Positions 23,902-34,073 of a stretch of DNA of 64,000 nucleotides are shown here, one piece after another; position 1 is the first letter of the stretch; every line of letters begins with the position of its first letter. The notes beneath the pieces were generated by a model that saw nothing but the letters and a program-made list of their open reading frames with translations, was not told the DNA's origin and did no database searches. This DNA is from an uncultured Dehalococcoidia bacterium (GTDB lineage: Bacteria > Chloroflexota > Dehalococcoidia > Lucifugimonadales > CATOSD01). Made by a program: the position numbers and the translations under genes. Location: contig CATOSD010000002.1 of NCBI GenBank assembly GCA_951812395.1, forward strand, positions 310,001 through 374,000, given 5' to 3'.

Positions 23902-26394
23902 GTGGCGAGTAGGTTTGAGAAGTTCTCCGAGAGGGCGCGCAGGGTGCTCTCTCTGGCCCAGGAAGAGGCCCAGAGATTCAATCACAACTACATTGGCACC
24001 GAGCACATCCTCCTTGGGCTTGTCCGTGAGACGGACGGAGTCGCCGCCAAGGCGCTGGCCAATCTGGGTATTGAGCTGGACAAGGTGCGAGCTGCAGTCG
24101 AATTCGTCATGGGGCGCGGCGAGCGCAGCAGCCCCGGCGAGATTGGACTTACCCCGCGTGCCAAGAAGGTGATCGAACTCGCGGTCGACGAGGCGCGCAG
24201 ACTCAACCACCACTACATCGGCACGGAGCACCTCCTCATCGGCCTCATGCGCGAGGGAGAAGGCGTAGCCGCAGGTGTACTCGAGAGCCTCGGCGTCAGC
24301 CTGGACAAGGTGCGTGGCGAAACCAGCCGCATTCTCACCCAGAGCCCGCAACAGTCCCAGGCCTCGAGCCGCTCAACCCGCGCCAAGACCCCAACCCTCG
24401 ACCAGCTCGGCATCGACCTGACCAAGCGTGCCCGCGAGGGGGAACTGGATCGCACTGTGGGCCGGGAAACGGAGATCCAGCGCGTCACTCAGATTCTGAG
24501 CAGACGCACCAAGAACAACCCCGTCCTCATCGGCGAGCCCGGCGTCGGCAAGACTGCCATCGTAGAGGCGCTCGCACAGCGCATCGCCGAGAACGACGTG
24601 CCCAACACTCTCAAGAACAAGCGACTCGTCACGCTCGACCTTGCGGCGACAATCGCGGGCACAAAGTACCGTGGCGAGTTCGAGGAACGCCTGAAAAAGG
24701 TGATCGAGGAGATTCGCAACTCCAAAAACTGCGTTCTCTTCATCGACGAGCTTCACACCATGATCGGCGCAGGCGCGGCAGAAGGCGCCGTCGACGCCGC
24801 CAACATCCTCAAGCCCTCGCTCGCCAGGGGCGAAGTGCAAACAATTGGCGCGACCACCCACGACGACTACCGCAAGTACGTGGAGCGCGACCCGGCACTG
24901 GAACGCAGGTTCCAGCCCGTCAGAGTTGACGAACCCACCGTCGAGGAGACCGTCGAGATACTCAAGGGCGTCAAGGGCCACTACGAGGAACACCACCAGC
25001 TCGCCATAGGCGACGACGCCATCAGGGCCGCCGCCAGCCTGGCCTCCCGCTTCATACCGGACAGGTTCCTGCCGGACAAGGCAATTGACCTCATCGACGA
25101 GGCCGCGTCTCGGGTGCGCATCAACACAAACACACCCCCGCTTTCGCTGAAAGAGGTCTCCAAGGTGCTGGAGCGCGTCCGCAAGGAAAAGGACGACGCC
25201 ATAGCGTCGCGCCAGTACGACGAGGCCGCAGAGTTGCGCGACCGTGAGGCCAGCCTGAGCGACCGCATGGGCGAGATCGAGAGGGAGTGGCAGGACGAGC
25301 TGGGTGGAGAGGCCGTCGTCGTTACCGAAGAGAACATCGCCGAGGTCGTCGCAATGTGGACGGGCATACCCGTCACCCGCCTCGCCTCCGAGGAGTCCGA
25401 ACGCCTCATTCACATGGAAGACGTGCTGAACGAGCAGGTCGTGGGGCAGATCGAGCCTATCACCATGATTTCCAAGGCCGTGCGCAGGGCGAGGGCCGGG
25501 CTGAAGAACCCCAAGCGCCCAACCGGCGTGTTCATGTTCCTCGGCCCCACCGGCGTCGGAAAGACCTACCTGGTGCAGAAGCTGGCGGAGTTCATGTTCG
25601 GCAGCGAAGAGGCCATGATTCGCATCGACATGTCCGAGTTCATGGAACGCTACTCCGTGGCCCGACTCGTTGGCTCGCCGCCAGGCTACGTCGGCTACGA
25701 CGACGGCGGACAGCTCACCGAGGCGGTACGTCGCAGGCCTTACTGTGTGATACTGCTGGACGAGATCGAAAAGGCCCACCCCGAAGTCTTTAGCATACTG
25801 CTCCAGATCTTCGACGACGGCCACCTCACCGACGCCAGAGGGCGCCGCGTCGACTTCCGCAACACCATCATCGTCATGACTAGCAACATCGGGTCCGACC
25901 TCATCAGGCAGGATCGCGGCATTGGCTTCGCTCACAGGTCCGGCGACGCGAGGGGAGCCGAGGCCTTGTACGACCGCATGCAGGGCAACGTCAACGACGA
26001 GGTCAAGCGCTTCTTCCGGCCCGAGTTCCTCAACCGCATCGATGGCTCCGTGGTGTTCCACGCCCTCACCCGCGCCCACATGTTGGCGATTGTCGACCTT
26101 ATGCTGGCCGAAGTGTCGGCGAACCTGGTCGAGAAGGGCATCAGCCTGGAGGTTGAACAGCGGACGAAAGACTGGCTTGCGGAGAAGGGTTACGACCCGA
26201 CGTTTGGCGCCCGCCCGCTGCGGCGGGTCATCCAGGACAACCTGGAAGACAAGCTCTCGGACGCCATCCTCATGGGCGACGTCAACGTGGGCGACACCGC
26301 TGTCATCGACGTCGAGGACGACGAGCTGATTGTCAACGTTCATGCGCCGTTGCCCGACGCCCGCACGCTCAGCCTGGCCGCGCCCAACTCCTAG
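23902..26394 (+). CDS. clpC: ATP-dependent Clp protease ATP-binding subunit ClpC
   Basis: A full-length (830 residues) Hsp100 unfoldase that feeds proteins to ClpP. It has two Clp N repeats (residues about 1-145, with [14 protein letters not shown] and [14 protein letters not shown]), and AAA-1 with Walker A GEPGVGKT (211-218) and Walker [10 protein letters not shown] middle UVR segment ([20 protein letters not shown]) marks ClpC rather than ClpA or ClpB. AAA-2 follows with GPTGVGKT at about residue 548 and FLNRID sensor region. GTG start after AGGAGA. No ctsR, mcsA or mcsB lies upstream; clpP is not in the window. Confidence 0.95.
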   Translation: MASRFEKFSERARRVLSLAQEEAQRFNHNYIGTEHILLGLVRETDGVAAKALANLGIELDKVRAAVEFVMGRGERSSPGEIGLTPRAKKVIELAVDEARRLNHHYIGTEHLLIGLMREGEGVAAGVLESLGVSLDKVRGETSRILTQSPQQSQASSRSTRAKTPTLDQLGIDLTKRAREGELDRTVGRETEIQRVTQILSRRTKNNPVLIGEPGVGKTAIVEALAQRIAENDVPNTLKNKRLVTLDLAATIAGTKYRGEFEERLKKVIEEIRNSKNCVLFIDELHTMIGAGAAEGAVDAANILKPSLARGEVQTIGATTHDDYRKYVERDPALERRFQPVRVDEPTVEETVEILKGVKGHYEEHHQLAIGDDAIRAAASLASRFIPDRFLPDKAIDLIDEAASRVRINTNTPPLSLKEVSKVLERVRKEKDDAIASRQYDEAAELRDREASLSDRMGEIEREWQDELGGEAVVVTEENIAEVVAMWTGIPVTRLASEESERLIHMEDVLNEQVVGQIEPITMISKAVRRARAGLKNPKRPTGVFMFLGPTGVGKTYLVQKLAEFMFGSEEAMIRIDMSEFMERYSVARLVGSPPGYVGYDDGGQLTEAVRRRPYCVILLDEIEKAHPEVFSILLQIFDDGHLTDARGRRVDFRNTIIVMTSNIGSDLIRQDRGIGFAHRSGDARGAEALYDRMQGNVNDEVKRFFRPEFLNRIDGSVVFHALTRAHMLAIVDLMLAEVSANLVEKGISLEVEQRTKDWLAEKGYDPTFGARPLRRVIQDNLEDKLSDAILMGDVNVGDTAVIDVEDDELIVNVHAPLPDARTLSLAAPNS

Positions 26395-26472
26395 GCGCGG
26401 GCCGACGAACTCCGGGCGCGTTCCCGTGTGTGGCTTAGCCGCGCCTGCGAGCCGCCCGCGAGGCCGCTGAAC

Positions 26473-27903
26473 ATGCCCAGGGCCAGGCTCAAGTCCGCCT
26501 TCGTATGCGACAGCTGCGGCTACGAGACCCCCAAATGGGAAGGCCGGTGCCCCGCGTGCTCTGAATGGAACACGCTTTCCGAGGTCGCGGTGGCGGACCG
26601 TGCCGCGGCCGGCAGGGCCGACGTCCCCGCGACTCCCGCGCGCGAGTTGTCCCAGGTCTCCACCAGGGAGTTGCCCCGCATCGAGCTTTCCCTCGGTGAA
26701 TTCAACCGTGTGCTCGGAGGCGGAGTCGTTCCGGGCTCGCTCGCGCTGTTGTACGGCGAGCCGGGCATAGGCAAATCCACGCTGCTGCTCCAGTTGGCGG
26801 CAGCCGTTTCGGCCTCGCACGGCCAGACTCTGTACGTGTCGGGCGAAGAGTCGGCGCCGCAGGTGAAGATGCGCGCCGACAGGCTCGGCATCGACGGGCG
26901 CGGCTTGTTCCTGCTGCCGGAAACCAACCTCGCCGCAGTGCTCGCGCGGCTCGACGCCCACAGGCCAGCCCTGCTGGTGGTCGACTCAATCCAGACCCTG
27001 CACGACGACAACCTCACCGCCGCCCCTGGCAGCGTGGCCCAGATTCGCGAGTGCGCCCAGAGGCTGATGGACTGGGTCAAAGATACCGGCACTCCCGCGT
27101 TCCTGAGCGGTCACGTGACAAAGGAGGGCGACGTCGCCGGCCCCAGGCTGCTCGAGCACCTGGTCGACGTCGTGCTCTACATGGAAGGCGACGCCAACGG
27201 CGCATGGCGGCTGCTGAGGAGCACCAAGAACCGCTTCGGCTCGACCAACGAAATCTGCGTATTCGACATGGCGGCCGAGGGCCTGAAGGAGGTGAAGGAT
27301 CCTTCCCGCACGTTTCTCGCCAAGCGCACCGACGGCGCCATCGGCTCGGTTATCGTGGCGACCATGAAGGGCAGCCGGCCAATGCTCGTGGAGGTGCAGG
27401 CGCTGACCATGCCCTCGATGCTCCCACAACCGAGGCGCGTGGCGACCGGCATCGACTTCAACCGGTTGCTTCTGGTGTGCGCCGTGCTGAGCCGCCACGC
27501 CGGCGTCGCCCTGGCCGGACAGGACATCGTCGTAAATGTCGCGGGAGGCGTTCGCCTCAACGAGCCTGCCGGCGACCTGGGTGTGGCCCTCGCCATAGCG
27601 TCCAGCCTGAAGAACCAGCCCATAGCCTCTGGCATCGCCGCGGTAGGCGAGCTCGGCCTGACCGGCGAGGTGCGAGCAGTGTCCCAGCTTGAACGACGCG
27701 TGCAGGAGGCAGCCCGACTGGGGCTCGGGCACTGCATAGGACCAGGCGGCCCCGGCGATGACGAACGCCCCGGCTTTCCCGGCGGGCCGGCCGTGAGCCA
27801 GGTGCGAACTCTGGCGGAGGCCCTGCGGTTGGCGCTCCCACAACAGGAGCGGGCGCCGGTACGGCCGCGGCCGGCCAGCGCCGGATTCGGAGGTCGACGT
27901 TGA
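26473..27903 (+). CDS. radA: DNA repair protein RadA (Sms)
   Basis: A branch-migration ATPase of recombination repair. It has the N-terminal zinc motif CDSCGYETPKWEGRCPACSEWN (four Cys), Walker A GEPGIGKST, the RadA-specific TKNRFGS motif, and a C-terminal Lon-protease-like domain from about residue 300. ATG 26473 gives 476 residues with the zinc motif near the start; the frame is open to 26428 but without a better start. The stop overlaps the larC start by four bases (TTGA), so the two are coupled. It lies close behind clpC, a common pairing. Confidence 0.95.
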   Translation: MPRARLKSAFVCDSCGYETPKWEGRCPACSEWNTLSEVAVADRAAAGRADVPATPARELSQVSTRELPRIELSLGEFNRVLGGGVVPGSLALLYGEPGIGKSTLLLQLAAAVSASHGQTLYVSGEESAPQVKMRADRLGIDGRGLFLLPETNLAAVLARLDAHRPALLVVDSIQTLHDDNLTAAPGSVAQIRECAQRLMDWVKDTGTPAFLSGHVTKEGDVAGPRLLEHLVDVVLYMEGDANGAWRLLRSTKNRFGSTNEICVFDMAAEGLKEVKDPSRTFLAKRTDGAIGSVIVATMKGSRPMLVEVQALTMPSMLPQPRRVATGIDFNRLLLVCAVLSRHAGVALAGQDIVVNVAGGVRLNEPAGDLGVALAIASSLKNQPIASGIAAVGELGLTGEVRAVSQLERRVQEAARLGLGHCIGPGGPGDDERPGFPGGPAVSQVRTLAEALRLALPQQERAPVRPRPASAGFGGRR

Positions 27904-29087
27904 GCGTCGCGTACTTCGACTCCATAGGCGGTGCGAGCGGGGACATGATCCTCGGTGCGCTAGTCGACTGCGGCGTGCGGCCCGCCGACCTCGAGGCGGA
28001 GCTTGCCAGGCTCGACGCCGAGGGGTTCGCACTCGTCGTGCGCCGCGAAAATCGCCGCGGTGTCAACGGGACGCTCGTAACTGTCGAATTGACCGACGAG
28101 GCTAGGCGTCCCCGCCACTGGCGGGACTTCATACGCATCACCAGGGACTCGGACCTGCCCGAGCCGGTTGTTGAGCTCGCGTGTGCCGTCTTCCGCCGGC
28201 TCGGAGAGGCGGAATCGCGCGTGCACGGCACTTCCGCCGAGCAGACGCAACTGCACGAGCTCGGGGAGCTGGACACGCTGGTCGACGTTGTTGGCGCCGT
28301 GGTAGGGCTGCACCTTCTCGGCGTGACGAGCGTCTACTGCTCGCCGCTGCCCACCGGCTCCGGTGTAATCGACAGCGCCCACGGGCTGTTGCCCGTGCCC
28401 TCGCCCGCCACCGCGGCTCTGTTCGCCATGTCCAACACGCCCGTGGTGCCAGCGCCTCGCAACGCCCGCAGGACTGGGGAGATGGTGACTCCGACCGGGG
28501 CGGCCATACTGACCACGTTCGCGGAGTTCCGGCAGCCCGAAATGGCTCTTACCCGCGTCGGCTACGGACTTGGCTCGCGAGACCCCGAGCAGTACCCGAA
28601 CGCGCTGGGCCTCTGGCTCGGCGAGGAGACCGGCGCGGCCTTCTCTGAGGGCGTTACGCTTCTGGAGACCAACATCGACGACATGAGCGGCGAGATGCTC
28701 GCTTACGCGCAGGAGCGGCTCTTCGCGCTCGGAGCGAGGGACGTCTGGTTTACGCCCATACAGATGAAGAAGAACCGCCCCGGGACCATGCTGAGCGCCA
28801 TCGTTCCAAGGGACGCCGAGTCGGACGCCCTCCGCGCGATGGTGGAAGAGACGTCTACGCTGGGCGTGCGCGTGCGTCCGCTCAAGCGATACGAAGTCGA
28901 GCGCGAAGTGGTCAGCGTGGAGACCGAATTCGGTAACATGCGCGTCAAGGTCAAGCGCCTGGCCGGGCGTACCGTATCTGTTGCCCCCGAATTCGACGAC
29001 TGCCGGGCCGTGGCGCTGGAGCGCAGCTTACCGCTGCAGCACGTGTACCGCGAGACACAGCGACAGGCCGAATCCAAGCTGCTGTAG
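27900..29087 (+). CDS. larC: nickel insertion protein LarC
   Basis: A 395-residue LarC (DUF111/TIGR00299 family) cyclometallase, which inserts nickel into the pyridinium pincer cofactor of LarA-type racemases. The N-terminal AYFDSIGGASGDMILGALVD and HELGELDTLVDVVG, the middle PTPTGAAIL-like MVTPTGAAILTTF, and the C-terminal ETNIDDMSGEM and KMKKNRPG-like QMKKNRPGTML are all family signatures. It is read in one frame, whereas Lactobacillus larC needs a frameshift. TTG start overlaps radA. A larA homologue is 20 kb away; larB and larE are not in the window. Confidence 0.92.
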   Translation: MSVAYFDSIGGASGDMILGALVDCGVRPADLEAELARLDAEGFALVVRRENRRGVNGTLVTVELTDEARRPRHWRDFIRITRDSDLPEPVVELACAVFRRLGEAESRVHGTSAEQTQLHELGELDTLVDVVGAVVGLHLLGVTSVYCSPLPTGSGVIDSAHGLLPVPSPATAALFAMSNTPVVPAPRNARRTGEMVTPTGAAILTTFAEFRQPEMALTRVGYGLGSRDPEQYPNALGLWLGEETGAAFSEGVTLLETNIDDMSGEMLAYAQERLFALGARDVWFTPIQMKKNRPGTMLSAIVPRDAESDALRAMVEETSTLGVRVRPLKRYEVEREVVSVETEFGNMRVKVKRLAGRTVSVAPEFDDCRAVALERSLPLQHVYRETQRQAESKLL

Positions 29088-29167
29088 ACTGGCCCGTTCA
29101 CTCGCTGCTACGCCGCCCTCCTGTGCAAGTTTCGGAGCCCTTCTCGCGCACACTAACTACGATTTGC

Positions 29168-29196
29168 TTGACCCGACTGGCCGTTTCTGCTAGCAT
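29168..29196 (+). promoter_or_regulatory. promoter upstream of the tRNA cluster
   Basis: TTGACC and TAGCAT with a 17-base spacer, 130 bases before tRNA-Thr(TGT). Confidence 0.55.
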
Positions 29197-29326
29197 GTAA
29201 GGCCAGTTTCGGGCTAGTTGTCGACGTGTGACGGCTAGCCTGTTTGGTGTTGGAGCATCGAGGAGGCCCGGAAAGCAGTTCGAGACGAGCGCGGCCGGAG
29301 TCCGCGACCGCATTCGGGCGGATCGT

Positions 29327-29400
29327 GCCCCAGTGGCGCAACAGGCAGCGCAGCCGATTTGTAATCGGCAGGTTAGTGGGTTCGAGTCCCCTCTGGGGCT
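29327..29400 (+). tRNA. tRNA-Thr (anticodon TGT)
   Basis: Acceptor arms GCCCCAG/CTGGGGC pair, the anticodon stem GCCGA/TCGGC encloses loop TTTGTAA with anticodon TGT, and GGTTCGAGTCC forms the T arm. CCA is not encoded. Confidence 0.9.
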
Positions 29401-29509
29401 TTTCGACTACGCCTCAAGCCGCCCGCCCGGACCTCGAAGACCCCGTCGCGACGTCGCCGATTCCGGCCACACCGCGCCGCCGGAGGGCGTGCGGTAAGGT
29501 CGCCAAGTA

Positions 29510-29538
29510 TTGGATTGAATGTAGCGCTATGCTAAAAT
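29510..29538 (+). promoter_or_regulatory. promoter of tRNA-Tyr/tRNA-Thr/tuf
   Basis: TTGGAT and TAAAAT with a 17-base spacer, ending 24 bases before tRNA-Tyr. It probably drives the two tRNAs and continues into tuf. Confidence 0.65.
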
Positions 29539-29561
29539 TGCAGTTGTGTTCCGCCCCAATT

Positions 29562-29649
29562 GGGGGGGTGGGTGAGTGGCTAATACCACCAGACTGTAAA
29601 TCTGGCGTCCGGAAGGACTACACAGGTTCGAATCCTGTCCCCCCCACCA
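29562..29649 (+). tRNA. tRNA-Tyr (anticodon GTA)
   Basis: Acceptor GGGGGGG pairs with CCCCCCC. The anticodon stem CCAGA/TCTGG has loop CTGTAAA with anticodon GTA. The long variable arm (GTCCGGAAGGAC) is typical of bacterial tRNA-Tyr. CCA is encoded. Confidence 0.92.
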
Positions 29650-29679
29650 GCACAGAACAAACGCAAATTACAACACACC

Positions 29680-29755
29680 GCCCACATAGCTCAGTAGGTA
29701 GAGCGCGTTCTTGGTAAGAACGAGGTCAGCAGTTCGAATCTGCTTGTGGGCTCCA
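29680..29755 (+). tRNA. tRNA-Thr (anticodon GGT)
   Basis: Acceptor GCCCACA/TGTGGGC, anticodon stem CGTTC/GAACG with loop TTGGTAA and anticodon GGT, T arm around GTTCGAATC, and CCA encoded. It ends 19 bases before the tuf start, the widespread tRNA-Thr-tuf arrangement. Confidence 0.92.
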
Positions 29756-29774
29756 CAACCAGGGAGGGCTAAAG

Positions 29775-30968
29775 TTGGCAAAGGCAAGGTTTGAGAGGAC
29801 AAAGCCGCATGTAAACGTGGGCACGATTGGGCACGTGGACCACGGCAAGACCACGCTGACTGCGGCTATAACGCGCGTGCTGGCCGAACACAACCTGGCG
29901 AGCTATCGCCCGTTCGACAGCATCGACAACGCGCCCGAAGAGAAGGCCCGCGGCGTTACCATCGCCATCCAGCACGTGGAGTACGAGACCGATAACAGGC
30001 ACTACGCCCACGTCGACTGCCCCGGCCACGCCGACTATATCAAGAACATGATCACCGGCGCGGCGCAGATGGACGGCGCTATTCTCGTGGTCAGCGCCCC
30101 CGACGGGCCCATGCCGCAGACTCGCGAGCACATCCTGCTCGCCCGCCAGGTGCAGGTGCCCCGCATCGTCGTCGCTCTGAACAAGGTAGACGCAATGGAT
30201 GACGAGGAGCTTCTGGAACTTGTCGAGCTGGAGCTTGAAGAGCTTCTTGCGGAATACGACTTCGAAGACTGCCCCATCGTTCGCGTAAGCGCGCTCAACG
30301 CGCTGGAAGCCGAGGACGTCGGCCGGGACTCCGAGTGGGGCAAAGGCATCTGGGAGTTGATGGACGCCGTCGACGAACACATTCCTGTGCCAGAGCGTCC
30401 AAAGGACGAGCCCTTCCTCATGCCCGTCGAGGACGTGTTTGGCATAAAGGGCCGCGGGACCGTCGTCACCGGCCGCGTCGAACAGGGCGTCATCAAGGTC
30501 GGCCAGCCAATCGAGATTGTTGGTATCAAAGATACGAGCTCTACAGTGGTGACCGGTGTGGAGATGTTCCACAAGACCCTCGACGAGGGCGAGCCCGGCG
30601 ACGCCGTGGGCGTGCTGCTGCGCGGCGTGGATCGCGACGGCATCGAGCGAGGCCAGGTGCTCGCCGCGCCCGGCAGCATTACACCGCACACCGAGTACGA
30701 GGCCAACGTCTACGTGCTCAGCAGGGAGGAGGGCGGTCGACACACTCCCTTCTTCAACGGCTACAAGCCACAGTTCTACATCCGCACCACCGACGTGACG
30801 GGAGAGATAGAACTGCCCGAAGGCGTCGAAATGGTGATGCCCGGCGACAACATCGAGATGAAGATCAAGCTGATAACCCCGGTCGCCATGGACGAGCAGC
30901 TACGGTTCGCCGTCCGCGAAGGCGGGCGCACTGTTGGCTCAGGCGTCATCATCAACGTCATCAGGTAA
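29775..30968 (+). CDS. tuf: elongation factor Tu
   Basis: A 397-residue GTPase that delivers aminoacyl-tRNA to the ribosome. G1 [10 protein letters not shown]3 DCPGHADY and G4 NKVD are intact, and domains II and III follow with the expected [11 protein letters not shown] and [15 protein letters not shown] start after GGGAGGG. It heads the cluster tuf-rpmG-secE-nusG-rplK-rplA-rplJ-rplL, preceded by tRNA genes with their own promoter. Confidence 0.98.
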   Translation: MAKARFERTKPHVNVGTIGHVDHGKTTLTAAITRVLAEHNLASYRPFDSIDNAPEEKARGVTIAIQHVEYETDNRHYAHVDCPGHADYIKNMITGAAQMDGAILVVSAPDGPMPQTREHILLARQVQVPRIVVALNKVDAMDDEELLELVELELEELLAEYDFEDCPIVRVSALNALEAEDVGRDSEWGKGIWELMDAVDEHIPVPERPKDEPFLMPVEDVFGIKGRGTVVTGRVEQGVIKVGQPIEIVGIKDTSSTVVTGVEMFHKTLDEGEPGDAVGVLLRGVDRDGIERGQVLAAPGSITPHTEYEANVYVLSREEGGRHTPFFNGYKPQFYIRTTDVTGEIELPEGVEMVMPGDNIEMKIKLITPVAMDEQLRFAVREGGRTVGSGVIINVIR

Positions 30969-30974
30969 GCCGCC

Positions 30975-31142
30975 ATGGCCCGAAGAACCGAAGCTAGAAT
31001 AGTCATAACCCTGGGCTGCGTCGATTGCAGAGAGCGCACCTACACGTCCTCGAAAAACAGGCGAAGCGACCCGCAACGGATTGAGCTCCAGAAGTTCTGC
31101 CCGCGCTGCCGCGCACACACCCTGCACCGCGAGGTAAGGTAG
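30975..31142 (+). CDS. rpmG: 50S ribosomal protein L33
   Basis: A 55-residue protein read directly from the sequence: MARRTEARIVITLGC, then CVDC and CPRC zinc knuckles (zinc-binding type of L33), ending LHREVR. It sits six bases after tuf and four before secE, the classic position. L33 contacts the E-site tRNA region of the 50S subunit. Confidence 0.93.
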   Translation: MARRTEARIVITLGCVDCRERTYTSSKNRRSDPQRIELQKFCPRCRAHTLHREVR

Positions 31143-31146
31143 CCGC

Positions 31147-31383
31147 ATGGCGCGAAACGCGGGAGCATCCCGCCGCGTTACAACGGATGCGGCGCGCAGA
31201 GCCCTCAGCTTCCGCATGGTCGGAGACATAGTCTCTGAGCTGCGCCGCGTCACATGGCCCACTCCCCGGGAGACATGGCGACTGTCGCTCATGGTCGTCG
31301 CCGTGTCCGCCGTCATTGGCGCGTTCCTCGGCATCGTCGACCTCGGATTCGGCGAGCTGCTCACCTTTATCCTTGGCGGTTGA
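31147..31383 (+). CDS. secE: preprotein translocase subunit SecE
   Basis: A 78-residue protein with the conserved amphipathic segment VSELRRVTWPTPRET followed by one membrane helix (LMVVAVSAVIGAFLGIVDLGF). SecE clamps SecY in the Sec translocon. Its place between rpmG and nusG is standard. Confidence 0.93.
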   Translation: MARNAGASRRVTTDAARRALSFRMVGDIVSELRRVTWPTPRETWRLSLMVVAVSAVIGAFLGIVDLGFGELLTFILGG

Positions 31384-31388
31384 GCTAT

Positions 31389-31976
31389 ATGGAAGAGACT
31401 ATACAATATCAAGACCCCGAGGCCCGCTGGTACATAATCCACGCCTACTCCGGACAAGAAGATAGGGTAAAGCGGAACCTCGAGCAGCGCGTAGCTGCCA
31501 TGGATATGAAGAACGAAATCCTCCAGGTGGTCGTGCCGACCGAGGACGAAGTCGAGATAAAAGGCGGCCAGCGCAAGCCCGTCGCTCGCAAGATGTTCCC
31601 CGGTTACATACTGGTGCAGATAAGGTTGGGCGACGAGGGGAATATGGACGACGAGAGCTGGTACGCCGTTCGCAACACCCCCGGCGTGTCCGGCTTCGTC
31701 TCCGTCGAGGATGAGAGGGATGGGCGCCCTCAGCCCGTGCCGCTGGATGAGCGCGAAGTAGAACTTATCCTCAACCAGATGGAATCCGACAAGCCGCGCG
31801 TGCGCGTCGGCTACGACAAGGGCCAGAAGGTGCGGATAACCGACGGCCCGTTCGTGGATTTCATGGGCACTGTCGACGAGGTGTTCTCGGACAGGGCAAA
31901 GGTGAGGGTGCTCGTATCCTTCTTCGGACGCGAGACCCCCGTTGAACTGGATTTTCTGCAGGTGGAACGGGCCTAG
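31389..31976 (+). CDS. nusG: transcription termination/antitermination protein NusG
   Basis: A 195-residue protein with the NGN domain ([43 protein letters not shown]) and the C-terminal KOW motif ([21 protein letters not shown]). NusG binds RNA polymerase and links it to Rho or the ribosome. ATG 31389, five bases after the secE stop, is the right start; the open frame to 31254 lies in secE. Confidence 0.95.
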   Translation: MEETIQYQDPEARWYIIHAYSGQEDRVKRNLEQRVAAMDMKNEILQVVVPTEDEVEIKGGQRKPVARKMFPGYILVQIRLGDEGNMDDESWYAVRNTPGVSGFVSVEDERDGRPQPVPLDEREVELILNQMESDKPRVRVGYDKGQKVRITDGPFVDFMGTVDEVFSDRAKVRVLVSFFGRETPVELDFLQVERA

Positions 31977-32011
31977 CAATCCCCGCCTTCCGACGATACA
32001 CCTCAAATACA

Positions 32012-32036
32012 GTCATTCCCGCGAAAGCTGGAACCC
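32012..32036 (+). repeat. degenerate palindromic repeat C
   Basis: GTCATTCCCGCGAAAGCTGG followed by AACCC in the nusG-rplK spacer, like the copy at 11915 but with one stem base changed. Confidence 0.5.
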
Positions 32037-32068
32037 GTCAGGCGCCGCCGCCAGAAAGGTGAAACCCC

Positions 32069-32497
32069 TTGGCTAAGAAAGTCAGGGCCATAATCAAGCT
32101 TCAGATAAGCGCGGGCAAAGCGACGCCCGCGCCGCCGGTCGGCCCTGCCCTGGGCCAGCACGGCGTCAACATAATGGGCTTCGTCAAGGAATACAACGAG
32201 CGCACAGCCTCGCAGATGGGCACCATCATTCCGGTAGAGCTTACCGTGTTCGAAGACCGCTCGTTCAGCTTCGTTATCAAGAGTCCTCCCGCGTCGGAAC
32301 TGCTTAAGAAGGCCGCCGGACTCGAAAAGGGCAGCGGAAGCGCTCGCACTGATACGGTCGCCACCATCAGACGCGACCAGGTTCGGGAGATCGCCGAGGC
32401 AAAAATGAGGGACCTGAACGCCGCCGACGTCGACGGCGCCATCCGCATCATCGAAGGCACCGCGCGCAGCATGGGCATTCAGGTCATAAGATCGTAG
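32069..32497 (+). CDS. rplK: 50S ribosomal protein L11
   Basis: A 142-residue L11 that binds 23S rRNA at the GTPase centre. [25 protein letters not shown] is the conserved start, and GTARSMGI near the end belongs to the rRNA-binding domain. TTG start after AAAGGTG. Confidence 0.97.
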   Translation: MAKKVRAIIKLQISAGKATPAPPVGPALGQHGVNIMGFVKEYNERTASQMGTIIPVELTVFEDRSFSFVIKSPPASELLKKAAGLEKGSGSARTDTVATIRRDQVREIAEAKMRDLNAADVDGAIRIIEGTARSMGIQVIRS

Positions 32498-32545
32498 ACC
32501 CTTCTCCTGGAAATGTCTTGAGGGGCAGGGAATAGGAGCCATACG

Positions 32546-33262
32546 ATGGCAACCAAGCGAGGAAAGCGATACAAGGAGGCCGAGAGCCTCATAGAACAGG
32601 GCCGCAACTACGCCCCGGACGATGCCGTGGCGCTCGTCAAGCAGACCGCCACCGCGAAGTTCGACGAGACCGTTGAGGTCCATCTCCGCACCGGAGCCGA
32701 CCCGCGCCACGCCGACCAGATGGTGCGCGGAGTGACGCAGCTCCCCCACGGCGTGGGCAAGCCCATCCGCGTCATGGTGTTCACCAGCGGCGAGGCGGTA
32801 TCGATTGCCGACGGCGCCGGCGCCGACTACATCGCCGACGACGAGATAATCAAGAACATCGAGGGCGGCTGGTCCGACTTCGATGTCTCGATTGCCACGC
32901 CCGAAGTGATGGGCCGCATCGGCAGGCTGGGACGGCATCTGGGCCGTAAGGGGCTTATGCCCAACCCCAGAACGGGCACCGTCGTCCAGGCCGAAGACCT
33001 GCCCCGGGCGATTGCCGACGCCAAGAAGGGCAGGGTGGAGTACCGCCTCGACCGCACGGCGCTCATCCACGCCCCAATCGGCAAGGCAAGCTTCGAAGAG
33101 GAACAGCTTATGGACAACCTCACTGCCGTCATGGACGCCATAGTCCGCGCGCGTCCCAGCGGCGTCAAGGGTCAGTTCATAAGGTCGGCGTACCTCACGA
33201 CAACCATGGGGCCCGGCATCGAGATGGACGTTGTAGGCGCCACCGCACTCAAGGTAGAATAG
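32546..33262 (+). CDS. rplA: 50S ribosomal protein L1
   Basis: A 238-residue L1, the mobile stalk protein of the 50S subunit. The two-domain signature includes VHLRTGADPRHADQMVRG and LGRKGLMPNPRTGTV. ATG 32546. It follows rplK by 48 bases. Confidence 0.97.
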   Translation: MATKRGKRYKEAESLIEQGRNYAPDDAVALVKQTATAKFDETVEVHLRTGADPRHADQMVRGVTQLPHGVGKPIRVMVFTSGEAVSIADGAGADYIADDEIIKNIEGGWSDFDVSIATPEVMGRIGRLGRHLGRKGLMPNPRTGTVVQAEDLPRAIADAKKGRVEYRLDRTALIHAPIGKASFEEEQLMDNLTAVMDAIVRARPSGVKGQFIRSAYLTTTMGPGIEMDVVGATALKVE

Positions 33263-33487
33263 CAACGACTGTGCGCCGCCCGCGTCCTACGACGCGGACG
33301 CGGCAACAACCGAATACGCCAAAGACAGCGGGTTCCGCCGCCGCGGATTAAACCGACCGGCCCGCCCAGGCCCAACGAGAGACGCAGCGCCGGACCGCGC
33401 CGCGTTCACCGCCCTGGGCCGAGGCCCGGGGTTTTCTTTTGTGGCCCCGGGCGGATCCCAAACCATCGCCAGAAATAGAGGTGCAGA
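33263..33487 (+). ncRNA. L10 (rplJ) mRNA leader
   Basis: The 225-base rplA-rplJ spacer encodes no protein. It has a GC-rich stem (GCGTCC TACGAC GCGGACGC, about 33278), an internal GGCCCAACGAGAG segment, and ends in a terminator-like hairpin. In many bacteria this leader binds L10(L12)4 and shuts off rplJL expression. I assign it by position and shape; the exact kink-turn was not verified. Confidence 0.6.
33412..33440 (+). terminator. attenuator/terminator in the L10 leader
   Basis: Stem CCCTGGGCC / GGCCCGGGG with loop GA (one G-T pair), followed by TTTTCTTTT: an intrinsic terminator shape about 50 bases before rplJ, expected for attenuation. Confidence 0.8.
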
Positions 33488-34024
33488 TTGCCCGCAGAAC
33501 GCAAAGTCCAACAGGTAGAAGATATGCGCCAATGGATGGAGAAGTGCACCGTCGCCGTCTCCACCGACTACACGGGCATCGGCGTGAGCGTGATGACCGG
33601 ACTGAGGCGCGCGCTCAGGGACAAGGACATCGAGTACCGCGTAGTCAAGAACCGGCTCGCGCACCTTGCCGCCGACGCCGCGAATCGGCCCGGCTTCAAG
33701 GAGATAATCTCCGGCCCAACGGGCTTAGCGATAGGGTACGGCGAGCCGACCGACCCGGCCAAGACGCTGTCGGAATACATACGCGCCAACAGGCTGCGCA
33801 TAGAAATACGGGGTGGGATTCTGGGTGATCGGGCGCTCAGCGCCGAACAAGTGAGAAGCCTGGCCCTACTGCCCTCGCGCGAGGAGATGGTCGCGCGGCT
33901 GATGGGCCAGCTTAACGCTCCCGCAGCCGGGCTGGTCAGGGTGCTCAACGGCCCGATTGCCGGCCTCGCCAGGGTGCTCCAACGCCACGTCGAGAACTCG
34001 GAACAGGCAGTAGGCGCCGAGTAG
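33488..34024 (+). CDS. rplJ: 50S ribosomal protein L10
   Basis: A 178-residue L10, the base of the L7/L12 stalk. VSTDYTGIGVSVMTGLRRALR and YRVVKNRLAHLA are the rRNA-binding part; the C-terminal helix that holds L7/L12 dimers starts near NAPAAGLVRVLNGPIAGLARVLQ. TTG start after GAGGTG. Confidence 0.95.
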   Translation: MPAERKVQQVEDMRQWMEKCTVAVSTDYTGIGVSVMTGLRRALRDKDIEYRVVKNRLAHLAADAANRPGFKEIISGPTGLAIGYGEPTDPAKTLSEYIRANRLRIEIRGGILGDRALSAEQVRSLALLPSREEMVARLMGQLNAPAAGLVRVLNGPIAGLARVLQRHVENSEQAVGAE

Positions 34025-34073
34025 ACAGGACCTAAACAACAGGTAGCAAACAGTCGAATGGAGGTAAACCGCT

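Noticed and set aside
24373..26961. 862-codon open frame opposite clpC
   Set aside because: It is antisense to a clear, full-length ClpC. Long antisense frames are expected in GC-rich genes because stop codons are rare; it has no motifs or ribosome site.
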